A DNA stretch of 64,000 nt from Streptomyces tendae (lineage in GTDB: Bacteria > Actinomycetota > Actinomycetes > Streptomycetales > Streptomycetaceae): positions 1 through 64,000 of the forward strand of contig NZ_BMUY01000009.1 in the NCBI RefSeq assembly GCF_014650435.1, read 5' to 3'. Below are positions 8,081 to 16,213 of this stretch, piece after piece. The first letter of the stretch is position 1. The number at the start of each line of letters is the position of its first letter. The translations under genes and the position numbers were made by a program. The notes under the pieces were generated by a model. It made no database searches. It saw only the letters and a program-made list of their open reading frames with translations, and was not told the origin of the DNA.

Positions 8081-8392
8081 ATGAGCGACGCAGTACCGGA
8101 GCCGGAGCCGGAGACCGAGCCCGAGCAGGCGGAGCCCGGGGTGCGCACCGGCCCCGGGTACGAGCCGGCCGCCCCCGCCCCGCTGGGCGTCCCGCGCGAC
8201 CCCACCGGGAACGCCGAGGTCGACGCCGGACTGGCGCGGCTGGCCGACGCCGACCACCTGGCCACCGACGGACACGTCGAGGTGTACGAGGATGTACACC
8301 GGGGGCTGCGCGACGCGCTCACCGCGCTCGACACCCGCCCGGGACCACCGGCGCCCCCGTCACCACCATCACCGTACGACCGCAGGAGCTGA
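8081..8392 (+). CDS. Small acidic hypothetical protein before tlyA
   Basis: 103 residues. The N-terminal third is a Glu/Pro-rich run (EPEPETEPEQAEP), then comes a compact helical part (NAEVDAGLARLADADHLATDGHVEVYEDVHRGLRDALTALD) and a proline-rich end. M. tuberculosis carries a similarly small uncharacterised gene (Rv1693) just before tlyA, so this is probably its counterpart. The stop is 7 nt before the tlyA start, so the two are likely cotranscribed. No function is assigned. Confidence 0.8.
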   Translation: MSDAVPEPEPETEPEQAEPGVRTGPGYEPAAPAPLGVPRDPTGNAEVDAGLARLADADHLATDGHVEVYEDVHRGLRDALTALDTRPGPPAPPSPPSPYDRRS

Positions 8393-8399
8393 ACCGAAC

Positions 8400-9215
8400 G
8401 TGGCAGGAGTCGCACGCCGCCGTCTCGACGCGGAGCTGGTGCGCCGCAAGCTGGCGCGCTCGCGTGAGCACGCGAGCCAGCTGATCGCCGCCGGGCGGGT
8501 CACCGTCGGCAAGACCGTCGCGACCAAACCCGCCACGCAGGTCGAGACCGCCGCCGCGATCGTCGTGACCGCCGACGACAACGACCCCGACTACGTCTCG
8601 CGCGGCGGCCACAAGCTCGCCGGGGCCCTCTCCGCCTTCGTACCGCGGGGCCTCGTCGTCGAGGGGCGGCGGGCCCTGGACGCCGGTGCCTCCACCGGCG
8701 GCTTCACCGACGTACTGCTGCGGGCGGGCGCCGCGCACGTCGTCGCCGTGGACGTCGGATACGGACAACTCGCGTGGAGTCTCCAGCAGGATGAACGCGT
8801 CACCGTCAAGGACCGTACGAACGTACGCGAGTTGACGCCGGAAGCGATCGATGGGGAGCCCGTGGACCTTGTGGTGGGGGATCTGTCCTTCATCCCGCTC
8901 GGACTGGTACTGCCCGCACTGGTGCGGTGCACCCGGCCGGACGCCGACCTGGTGATGATGGTGAAGCCGCAGTTCGAGGTGGGGAAGGAGCGGCTCGGCA
9001 GCGGGGGAGTGGTACGCAGTGCGCAGTTGCGCGCCGAGGCCGTGCGGGGAGTCGCGCACCGGGCCTGGGAGCTGGGGCTCGGGGTGAAGGGGGTCACCGC
9101 CAGTCCGCTGCCGGGTCCCTCCGGGAACGTCGAGTACTTTCTGTGGCTGCGGGCCGGGGCCGGTGAACTGGACCCGGCCGACGTTGACCGTGCAGTGGCG
9201 GAGGGGCCGCGTTGA
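8400..9215 (+). CDS. tlyA: TlyA-type 2'-O-ribose rRNA methyltransferase
   Basis: 271 residues. An S4 RNA-binding domain at residues ~5-60 (RRRLDAELVRRKLARSREHA) is followed by an FtsJ/RrmJ-like Rossmann methyltransferase with SAM motif LDAGASTGGFTD, VVGDLSFIPL and the catalytic-lysine motif VKPQFEVGK. Known family members 2'-O-methylate 16S and 23S rRNA and set capreomycin sensitivity. GTG 8400 has AGGAG at 8384-8388. It overlaps nadK by TTGA, and tlyA-nadK-recN is a widely conserved actinobacterial cluster. Confidence 0.93.
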   Translation: MAGVARRRLDAELVRRKLARSREHASQLIAAGRVTVGKTVATKPATQVETAAAIVVTADDNDPDYVSRGGHKLAGALSAFVPRGLVVEGRRALDAGASTGGFTDVLLRAGAAHVVAVDVGYGQLAWSLQQDERVTVKDRTNVRELTPEAIDGEPVDLVVGDLSFIPLGLVLPALVRCTRPDADLVMMVKPQFEVGKERLGSGGVVRSAQLRAEAVRGVAHRAWELGLGVKGVTASPLPGPSGNVEYFLWLRAGAGELDPADVDRAVAEGPR

Positions 9216-10117
9216 CACAGAACCGAGCGCGTACTGTTTTCCTGCTCGCCCACACCGGGCGTCCCGCGGCCGTTCGCAGCGCCGAACTGGTGGTAAAGGG
9301 GCTGCTGAACGCCGGGCTCGGGGTACGGGTGCTGGAGGCGGAGGCCCGCGACCTGCCGCTGCCGGGCGAGGTGGAACTGGTCGGCGAGGCCACTCCGCAG
9401 TGCCTGGACGGGTGCGAACTGCTGATCGTGCTGGGCGGCGACGGCACGCTGCTGCGCGGCGCCGAGTTCGCCCGCGCCTCCGGGGTCCCGATGCTCGGCG
9501 TCAACCTCGGGCGGGTCGGCTTCCTCGCGGAGGCCGAGCGCGACGACCTCGACAAGGTCGTCGACCGGGTGGTGAGCCGGGCCTACGAGGTCGAGGAGCG
9601 GATGACCGTCGACGTCGTCGTGCACCGCAACGGCGACATCGTGCACACCGACTGGGCGCTGAACGAGGCCGCCGTGCAGAAGGCGGGCGCCGAGAAGCTG
9701 CTGGAAGTCGTGCTGGAGATCGACGGCCGGCCGGTGACGGGGTTCGGCTGCGACGGCATCGTGCTGTCGACGCCGACCGGGTCGACGGCGTACGCCTTCT
9801 CGGCCGGGGGCCCCGTGGTGTGGCCCGAGGTGGAGGCGCTGCTGATGGTGCCGATCAGCGCCCACGCGCTGTTCGCGAAGCCGCTGGTGACCTCGCCGGA
9901 CTCGGTGCTCGCGGTGGAGGTGCTGCCGCATGTCCCGCCGGGGGTGTTGTGGTGCGACGGGCGGCGGACGGTGGAGTTGCCGCCGGGCGCTCGGGTGGAG
10001 GTGCGGCGGGGGGCGGTGCCGGTGCGGTTGGCTCGACTGCATCACGCGTCGTTCACGGACCGGCTGGTCGCGAAGTTCGCGTTGCCGGTGTCAGGGTGGC
10101 GCGGGGCGCCGCACTAG
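9212..10117 (+). CDS. nadK: NAD kinase
   Basis: 301 residues starting with a TTG that overlaps the tlyA stop. The diagnostic GGDGT motif is near residue 75 (LLIVLGGDGTLLRGAEFA), the NE/D motif is WALNEAAVQK, and the glycine-rich CDGIVLSTPTGSTAYAFSAGG signature is spread over the centre of the protein. The enzyme phosphorylates NAD to NADP using ATP or polyphosphate. Length and motifs are normal for the family. Coupled expression with tlyA is implied by the overlap. Confidence 0.95.
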   Translation: MTQNRARTVFLLAHTGRPAAVRSAELVVKGLLNAGLGVRVLEAEARDLPLPGEVELVGEATPQCLDGCELLIVLGGDGTLLRGAEFARASGVPMLGVNLGRVGFLAEAERDDLDKVVDRVVSRAYEVEERMTVDVVVHRNGDIVHTDWALNEAAVQKAGAEKLLEVVLEIDGRPVTGFGCDGIVLSTPTGSTAYAFSAGGPVVWPEVEALLMVPISAHALFAKPLVTSPDSVLAVEVLPHVPPGVLWCDGRRTVELPPGARVEVRRGAVPVRLARLHHASFTDRLVAKFALPVSGWRGAPH

Positions 10118-10269
10118 CGGTCTCGAAGGGGTGGTTCTGTTGTGGCCCGGCCGCGGGTGGTCCGTGGCTGGTCGCGCCGTTCCCCGCGCCCCGGAGCGGC
10201 ATGCACTGGACGGCGTTGCAAGGGCAGCCTGTGTGCGCTCCTCGCCCTCGACCTCGTATGGTCGTGTCC
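10118..10269 (+). other. nadK-recN spacer with a common Streptomyces intergenic motif
   Basis: The spacer holds the segment GGTCGCGCCGTTCCCCGCGC (from 10170), which resembles a short motif I recall seeing repeatedly between Streptomyces genes. A candidate -10 (TATGGT, 10257-10262) lies 7 nt before the recN GTG. There is no clear Shine-Dalgarno and no terminator, so recN may have its own leaderless promoter besides read-through. Confidence 0.4.
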
Positions 10270-12000
10270 GTGCTTGAGGAGATGCGGATACGGTCGCTCG
10301 GGGTCATCGACGACGCCGTGGTCGAGCTGTCGCCCGGGTTCACCGCTGTCACCGGTGAGACGGGTGCCGGCAAGACCATGGTGGTCACCAGCCTGGGCCT
10401 GCTGCTGGGCGGACGCGCCGACGCGGCGCTCGTGCGGATCGGGGCGAAGAACGCGGTCGTCGAGGGGCGCATCGCCGTGCCCGGCGACGCCGCGGCCGCC
10501 GTCCGGGCCGAGGAGGCCGGGGCCGAGCTGGACGACGGGGCGCTGCTGATCAGCCGTACCGTGTCCGCCGAGGGAAGATCGCGGGCGCACCTGGGCGGGC
10601 GGTCGGTGCCGGTGGGGATGCTCGCCGAGCTGGCCGACGAGCTGGTCGCCGTGCACGGGCAGACCGACCAGCAGGGGCTGCTGAAGCTGAACCGGCAGCG
10701 GCAGGCACTGGACCGGTACGCGGGCGACGCGGTCGCCGGACCGCTCGCCAAGTACGCGGAGGCGTACCGGCGGCTGCGGGCCGTCGCCCGTGAGCTGGAG
10801 GAGATCACCACGCGCGCGCGTGAGCGCGCTCAGGAGGCCGACCTCCTGCGCTACGGCCTCGACGAGATCGCGGCCGTCGAGCCGCGCGCCGGTGAGGACG
10901 TGGAGCTGGCGGAGGAGGCGGAGCGGCTGGGACACGCCGAGGCGCTCGCGTCGGCCGCCACGGCCGCCCACGCCGCCCTGGCGGGCAACCCGGAGGACCC
11001 CGAGGGCGTGGACGGCTCCACGCTCGTCGCGGGCGCGCAGCGGGCCCTGGACGCCGTACGGTCCCACGACCCGGCGCTGGCCGCGCTCGCCGAGCGGATC
11101 GGCGAGGTCGGCATCCTGCTGCGCGACGTGGCCGGGGAACTCGCCGGGTACGCCGACGACCTGGACGCCGACCCGCTGCGTCTCGCGGCGGTCGAGGAGC
11201 GCCGGGCCGCGCTGACCGCGCTGACGCGGAAGTACGGCGAGGACATCGCGGCCGTGCTGACCTGGGCCGAGCAGGGTGCTGCACGGCTGACGGAGCTGGA
11301 CGGGGACGACGAGCGGATCGGCGAGCTGACCGCAGAGCGGGACGCGCTGCGGGCGGAGCTGGGCGGGCTCGCGCAGGCGCTGTCCGACGCGCGGATCGAG
11401 GCCGCCGAGCGGTTCGCCGCCGCGGTGACCGCCGAGCTGGCGTCGCTCGCCATGCCCCACGCGCGCGTGTCCTTCGCGATCCGGCAGACCGAGGACCCGG
11501 AGGGCGTCGAGGTCGGCGGGCGGACCGTCGCCTACGGGCCGTCGGGCGCCGACGAGGTGGAGCTGCTGCTCGCCCCGCACCCGGGAGCGCCGCCGCGGCC
11601 GATCGCCAAGGGCGCCTCCGGCGGTGAGCTGTCGCGCGTGATGCTGGCCGTGGAGGTCGTCTTCGCGGGCACCGATCCCGTGCCGACGTACCTCTTCGAC
11701 GAGGTCGACGCCGGGGTCGGCGGCAAGGCGGCGGTGGAGATCGGGCGGCGGCTGGCGCGGCTGGCGAAGAGCGCGCAGGTCGTCGTCGTCACGCACCTGC
11801 CGCAGGTGGCCGCGTTCGCCGACCGGCAGCTGCTGGTGGAGAAGACGAACGACGGCTCGGTCACCCGCTCCGGCGTGAAGGTCCTGGAGGGTGAGGAACG
11901 CGTCCGGGAACTCTCCCGGATGCTCGCTGGCCAGGAGGACTCGGAGACGGCCCGTGCCCACGCGGAGGAACTGCTGGAGGCGGCCCGGGCCGACCAGTAG
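10270..12000 (+). CDS. recN: DNA repair protein RecN
   Basis: 576 residues from GTG 10270, chosen because MLEEMRIRSLGVIDD aligns residue for residue with the usual RecN opening (MLAELSIKNFAIIEE); ATG 10258 and ATG 10282 are alternatives. Walker A is GETGAGKT, the ABC signature GASGGELSRVMLA, and Walker B PTYLFDEVDAGVGG; long coiled-coil arms lie between. RecN is an SMC-like ATPase that gathers broken DNA ends. No LexA-type box is visible upstream. Confidence 0.95.
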   Translation: MLEEMRIRSLGVIDDAVVELSPGFTAVTGETGAGKTMVVTSLGLLLGGRADAALVRIGAKNAVVEGRIAVPGDAAAAVRAEEAGAELDDGALLISRTVSAEGRSRAHLGGRSVPVGMLAELADELVAVHGQTDQQGLLKLNRQRQALDRYAGDAVAGPLAKYAEAYRRLRAVARELEEITTRARERAQEADLLRYGLDEIAAVEPRAGEDVELAEEAERLGHAEALASAATAAHAALAGNPEDPEGVDGSTLVAGAQRALDAVRSHDPALAALAERIGEVGILLRDVAGELAGYADDLDADPLRLAAVEERRAALTALTRKYGEDIAAVLTWAEQGAARLTELDGDDERIGELTAERDALRAELGGLAQALSDARIEAAERFAAAVTAELASLAMPHARVSFAIRQTEDPEGVEVGGRTVAYGPSGADEVELLLAPHPGAPPRPIAKGASGGELSRVMLAVEVVFAGTDPVPTYLFDEVDAGVGGKAAVEIGRRLARLAKSAQVVVVTHLPQVAAFADRQLLVEKTNDGSVTRSGVKVLEGEERVRELSRMLAGQEDSETARAHAEELLEAARADQ

Positions 12001-12078
12001 CACTTCGGTGTCCGGGCGGGCGCACCTCGGCGGTCCCCAAACGCCCGCCCCGGGCGGGTCGGCGCGGCGGTGTGACGT

Positions 12079-12094
12079 TCACTCGTACGAGTGA
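12079..12094. promoter_or_regulatory. 16-bp perfect palindrome upstream of the glycosyltransferase
   Basis: TCACTCGTACGAGTGA is a perfect 16-bp dyad in the 277-nt gap between recN and the glycosyltransferase gene. There is no loop and no T-tract, so an operator is more likely than a terminator. The binding protein is not recognised. Confidence 0.5.
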
Positions 12095-12277
12095 GGCGGT
12101 TCGGTGTCGTTGTCCCGTCGGCCGTCCGCTCGTGGCGGCCGTCGTTCCCGGAACACCCGTGCGGCCTGGCATCCTTGACGGAGCGGCGCACCGGAATCCG
12201 CCCGGCGCACCCCGTCCGCACCATCCTTCTGTACGTTCTTCGTGACCGTCCCCCGCCGAACCAGGAGCCCCGGCCAG

Positions 12278-13426
12278 GTGACCCCTGTGAGCAGCCACTC
12301 ACCGCACGGCCAGTCCCCGCTGCGCACCGTGCAGGTGCTGGGCGGCGGCAACGCCGGCAGCAGCGCTCACGTGCGCTCGTTGGCCGCGGGGCTCGTCGCG
12401 AGGGGCGTGAAGGTGACGGTGTGCGCCCCCTCCGATGCGGAGCGCACCTACGACTTCACCGGCGCCGGGGCCGACCACGTGCACGTGCCGCGCAGCAGCG
12501 ATCCCGTCTCGGTGGCCGCGCTGCGGACGGTGTGCGCCGAGGCCGACCTGGTGCACGCGCACGGACTGCACGCCTCCTTCCGGGCCGCCCTGGCCCTCGG
12601 CGGGCGGCGGGTGCGCACACCGCTCGTCGTCACCTGGCACGACCGGGTGCATGCCGAGGGGGCCCGCGCCCATCTGCTGCGCGTGCTGGAGCGGCGGGTG
12701 ATGAAGGCCGCCACCGTCGTGCTCGGCGCCACCTCGGAGCTGGTCGACGGGGCGCGGCGCACGGGGGCGCGGGACGCCCGCCTCGGCCCCGTCGCGCTCC
12801 CCGCCCGGCCCGGCCGGCCGGCCGGACCCGAGGACCCCGACCGGCTGCGGGCCAAGCTCCGCGCCGAACTCGGCGCCATCGACCGCCCGTTGCTGATCGC
12901 GGTCGGTTCCCTGGAGCCGCACCGGGGGTACGACGTCCTGCTCGACGCCGCGCGCGTCTGGCGCGGCCTCGACCCGGCGCCGCTGGTCGTGGTCGCCGGG
13001 GAGGGCCCGCTGCGCGGGGAGTTGCAGGGGCGGATCGAGGGCGAGGGACTGCCGGTGGTGCTCGCCGGCAGCCGCGACGACGTGCCCGACCTGCTGGCGG
13101 CGGCCGACCTCGCGCTGCTGCCGAGCCGCCGGGAGCCGGGGCGTTCGGTCCTCGCCCAGGAGGCGCTCCACGCACGCGTGCCGCTCGTCGCGGGTGCCGT
13201 CGGAGGCATCCCCGAGCTGGTCGGCGACGCCGCCGAACTCGTGCCGCCGGAGGACGGGGAGGCTCTCGCCGACGCCGTGGTCCGCCTGCTCGCCGACCCG
13301 GCGCGGCGGGAGGAGCTGCGACAGCGCGGCGCACGGCAGGCGGCCACCTGGCCGACCGAGGACGAGACCGTCGCCCAGGTGCTGAGCGTCTACGACGAGT
13401 TGACCCAGCCCACGCCGTTGCTCTAG
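12278..13426 (+). CDS. GT4-type glycosyltransferase
   Basis: 382 residues from GTG 12278, placed by AGGAG at 12263-12267 (10-nt spacing); further in-frame GTGs are at 12242 and 12287. GT-B fold marks: glycine-rich N-terminus VQVLGGGNAGSSAHVRSLA, the phosphate-binding segment LIAVGSLEPHRGYDVLLDA, and the C-terminal donor-binding region LPSRREPGRSVLAQEALHA followed by AGAVGGIPELVGD. The usual EX7E spacing appears one residue longer (E-x8-E), a small deviation worth noting. Acceptor and sugar are unknown. It is a single-gene unit before the convergent PucR gene. Confidence 0.88.
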   Translation: MTPVSSHSPHGQSPLRTVQVLGGGNAGSSAHVRSLAAGLVARGVKVTVCAPSDAERTYDFTGAGADHVHVPRSSDPVSVAALRTVCAEADLVHAHGLHASFRAALALGGRRVRTPLVVTWHDRVHAEGARAHLLRVLERRVMKAATVVLGATSELVDGARRTGARDARLGPVALPARPGRPAGPEDPDRLRAKLRAELGAIDRPLLIAVGSLEPHRGYDVLLDAARVWRGLDPAPLVVVAGEGPLRGELQGRIEGEGLPVVLAGSRDDVPDLLAAADLALLPSRREPGRSVLAQEALHARVPLVAGAVGGIPELVGDAAELVPPEDGEALADAVVRLLADPARREELRQRGARQAATWPTEDETVAQVLSVYDELTQPTPLL

Positions 13427-13464
13427 GCACCCGCCTGCGAACCCCGCCCGCCCGGGAGCGTCCG

Positions 13465-15111
13465 CTACGGAACGTGCCGGCGGGCGCGCAGGGCCAGGCT
13501 CAACGCCAGTACGGTCTGCGGGTCGTCGAGGTCCGTGCCCAGCAACTCCCCGATCCGGGCCAGCCGGTTGTAGAGCGTCTGCCGGTTGAGGTGGAGCTCG
13601 CGCGCCGTCTCCGCCTTGCGGCCGGCGTGGGCCAGGTACGTCTGGAGGGTGGGCAGCAGGGGCGGTTTCGAGCGGTCGTCGTGGTCCCGCAGCGGGCCGA
13701 TCGCCCGGTCCACGAACGCCGCGAGGTCCGGGTGGTCGCGCAGCCGCCACAGCAGCAGGTCGATGTCCAGGCGCCGCGCGTCGTACCAGGGCCGGTCGGT
13801 GAGGCCCTGCGCCGCGGTCGCCGTCTCCGCCGCGTGCCTGAGGCCCGCCGAGGCCGCCGCCCAGCCGCCGGACACCCCGACGACCACGACGGGCGGTTGC
13901 GCTCCCGGGCGCTGCATCCCGGCCCGTTCCACGCCCGCCCGCAGCGCCGCCGCGACCCGGTCGGCGACCGCTCCCCGCTCCGACTCCGCGCGCAGCCCCA
14001 GCAGCAGCGGGACCCGGCCCTCCACCGGCCGCACGCCCAGCAGGACCGGCACCCCCACCGAGGCCAGCTCCTCGGCGACCGCGCGCGCCAGCACCGCCCA
14101 GCCGCCGCCCGCGGGGGACAACGCGTCGCCCAGCCGCATCACCACCGGCAGCAGCGGCCCCGAGCCCGGCTTGAAGCCCAGGACCCGGGCCTGCGCCGGG
14201 GCGTCCTGCGCGGTGATCCGGCCCTCGGCCAGGTCGGTGAGGAAGTCGCCCCGCCCGCGCGCCGCCAGCTCCTCCTCCTGACGCGCCTGCATCAGCACCA
14301 CGGCGAGGATGCCCGCCGCCCGCTCCGCCGCCATCCGGTGCACCGGCGCCGGCGCGGACCGTACCGGCAGCAGGACGAGGCGGGCCCGGACCGACCCCGT
14401 GCCGGGGCCGCCGCCGGGCACGTCCACGAGGACCGAGCCCGTTGGGGGCGGCGCGTCCTTGTGCGGGTCCCGCAGCCCCTCCCAGACCTGGAGGGGGTCG
14501 GCGCCCTCGGGTCCGGATCCGGCGGCGTACAGCAGCCGGCCGTCGGTGGTCTCCAGGAAGACGGGGTTGCCGGCGAAGTCGGCCAGGATGGCGAGGACCT
14601 GGGGCACCCCGCCGCCGCCCAGCAGTGCCTCGGTGCAGCGGCGGTGCACCTCCTCGGCCCGCTGGAGCAGCGCGTAGTGGCCGTTGACGATCTCGGTGTG
14701 GATCTCCTCGGTGACCGTCACGAACGGCACCTCGCGGTGCAGCTGCACCAGTGGCAGCCCGGCCGCGCGGGCCGTGTCGACCAGGGCCGCCGGCAGCCGG
14801 GAAAAGCGCGGGCCCAGCTCCACGACCAGCGCCGCGATGCCGCGCTCGGCCAGCGTGCGCACGAACGCCCGCTGCTCGGCGGGGCGGGTGCCCAGGCCGT
14901 ACCCGGTGGTCAGCAGCAGTTCGCCGCCCTTGAGCAGCGAGGCGATGTTGGGCACCTCGCCCGCGTGCACCCAGCGCACCGTGCGCTGCATGCGGTCGGC
15001 ACCCGCGACGATCTCCGGCAGACCGCTGCGCAGCCCGGGCAGCTCCAGTGCCCGCCGCACGGTGATCCCGGCCCCCTGCGTGTCGAATGCGCTGCTCATG
15101 CCGCTGTCCAT
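13465..15111 (-). CDS. PucR family transcriptional regulator
   Basis: 548 residues from ATG 15111 (MDSGMSSAFDTQG); the internal ATG at 15099 is also possible. The N-terminal PucR domain (ITVRRALELPGLRSGLPEIV, then WVHAGEVPN) is followed by a GGDEF-like central part and a C-terminal helix-turn-helix of the HTH_30 type (TARELHLNRQTLYNRLARIGELLG). PucR-type regulators control purine or amino-acid catabolism genes. It is divergent from the LLM oxidoreductase at 15201 with only 89 nt between, so that gene is its first candidate target. Confidence 0.9.
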   Translation of the reverse strand: MDSGMSSAFDTQGAGITVRRALELPGLRSGLPEIVAGADRMQRTVRWVHAGEVPNIASLLKGGELLLTTGYGLGTRPAEQRAFVRTLAERGIAALVVELGPRFSRLPAALVDTARAAGLPLVQLHREVPFVTVTEEIHTEIVNGHYALLQRAEEVHRRCTEALLGGGGVPQVLAILADFAGNPVFLETTDGRLLYAAGSGPEGADPLQVWEGLRDPHKDAPPPTGSVLVDVPGGGPGTGSVRARLVLLPVRSAPAPVHRMAAERAAGILAVVLMQARQEEELAARGRGDFLTDLAEGRITAQDAPAQARVLGFKPGSGPLLPVVMRLGDALSPAGGGWAVLARAVAEELASVGVPVLLGVRPVEGRVPLLLGLRAESERGAVADRVAAALRAGVERAGMQRPGAQPPVVVVGVSGGWAAASAGLRHAAETATAAQGLTDRPWYDARRLDIDLLLWRLRDHPDLAAFVDRAIGPLRDHDDRSKPPLLPTLQTYLAHAGRKAETARELHLNRQTLYNRLARIGELLGTDLDDPQTVLALSLALRARRHVP

Positions 15112-15200
15112 GAGCCGGACGCTACCCGGCCAAGCCCCACCCGGGACATCCACCCGACCGCCCCCGGGTCGGCGGCCGCCCGCTGGGTAGGGCACCGGGC

Positions 15201-16154
15201 ATGGACATCACCGTCGTGGCCGCCGCACGTGAGGACGCCAGCCCCCTCGACGAGCCCTTGCGCGTGGCGCAACAGGCCGACCGGCTGGGATACCCCGAGG
15301 TGTGGCTGGGGGAGGGACCCACCTGGGACGCGTTCGTACTGGCCGCGGCCGTCGGGGCGGGCACGCGGCGGGTGGCGCTCACCGCCGGGCCGGTCGCCGT
15401 GTCGGTGCGCGACCCGCACGGCATCGCGCGGGGCGCCGCCTCGGTGGCCGCGGTGACCGGGCGCCCGGTCGGCGTGGCGCTGGGCACGTCCAGCAAGCGG
15501 GTCGTCGAGGGTGTGCACGGCCGGCCCCGGGAACGTCCGGCGGCCACGCTGGAGGCGAGCGCCGCGGCGCTGCGGGACCTCCTCCACGGGGCGCCGGGCG
15601 AACCCGTCGTACCCGGCAGCGCCTTTACGCGCCGTCACCGGCCGCCGGGCGGGCCGCTCACCGTGGCGGCGTTCGGCGACCGTGCGATCTCCGTCGCTGC
15701 CCGGTACGCCGACCGCATGCTCCTCGACGTGGTCTCGCCCGAGCAGGTCCGCGCCCTGCGCGCCCGGCTGCTGGCCGCGGCCGGGGAGGCCGGGCGGACC
15801 CCGCCGACGCTGGCCGCCTGGGTCCCCGCCGCCGTCGACCCGGACCCCGCCTCGCTCACCCAGGTCATGCGCAGCGTCGTGGGCTATCTCACGGTGCCCG
15901 GCTACCGCGAGATGTTCGAGGAGGCTGGCTTCGGCGCGGCGGTCGCGCTGGCCCGTACGGGAGCCGACGCGGACACCCGGCTGCGCGCACTGCCGGCAGA
16001 GGCCGCGGCCACCGTCGGCCTGATCGGCGACCTGGACACCGTACGGGCGCGCATGGACGCCTACGCGCAGGCGGGCCTGGACGAGATCGCCCTGGTACCG
16101 GCGACGGCAGGCGACCCGGGCGGCGAACGGACCCTCACCGCGCTGGCGCCCTGA
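15201..16154 (+). CDS. LLM-class F420-dependent oxidoreductase
   Basis: 317 residues. A TIM-barrel of the luciferase-like group: LGYPEVWLGEGPTWDAFV near residue 30, then GTSSKRVVEGVHGRP and the typical C-terminal helix LIGDLDTVRARMDAYAQAGLDEIALVPATA. The short form with these motifs resembles coenzyme F420-dependent members rather than the FMN two-component monooxygenases found at 51782 and 52858. A weak -10 (TAGGGC, 15188-15193) sits 7 nt before the ATG, suggesting a leaderless mRNA. Substrate unknown. Confidence 0.85.
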   Translation: MDITVVAAAREDASPLDEPLRVAQQADRLGYPEVWLGEGPTWDAFVLAAAVGAGTRRVALTAGPVAVSVRDPHGIARGAASVAAVTGRPVGVALGTSSKRVVEGVHGRPRERPAATLEASAAALRDLLHGAPGEPVVPGSAFTRRHRPPGGPLTVAAFGDRAISVAARYADRMLLDVVSPEQVRALRARLLAAAGEAGRTPPTLAAWVPAAVDPDPASLTQVMRSVVGYLTVPGYREMFEEAGFGAAVALARTGADADTRLRALPAEAAATVGLIGDLDTVRARMDAYAQAGLDEIALVPATAGDPGGERTLTALAP

Positions 16155-16213
16155 GCGGGGCGCAGGCATCGGGCAACCGACGGCGCCCGGACCTGCCCCC
16201 GACCCGGGGGAGT

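Noticed and set aside
10118..10269. A LexA box or SOS promoter for recN
   Set aside because: No GAAC-N4-GTTC core is present in the gap.
12079..12094. The 16-bp palindrome as a BldD site
   Set aside because: The spacing between the AC and GT half-sites is 3 bp longer than in the BldD consensus, so I keep it as an unassigned operator.
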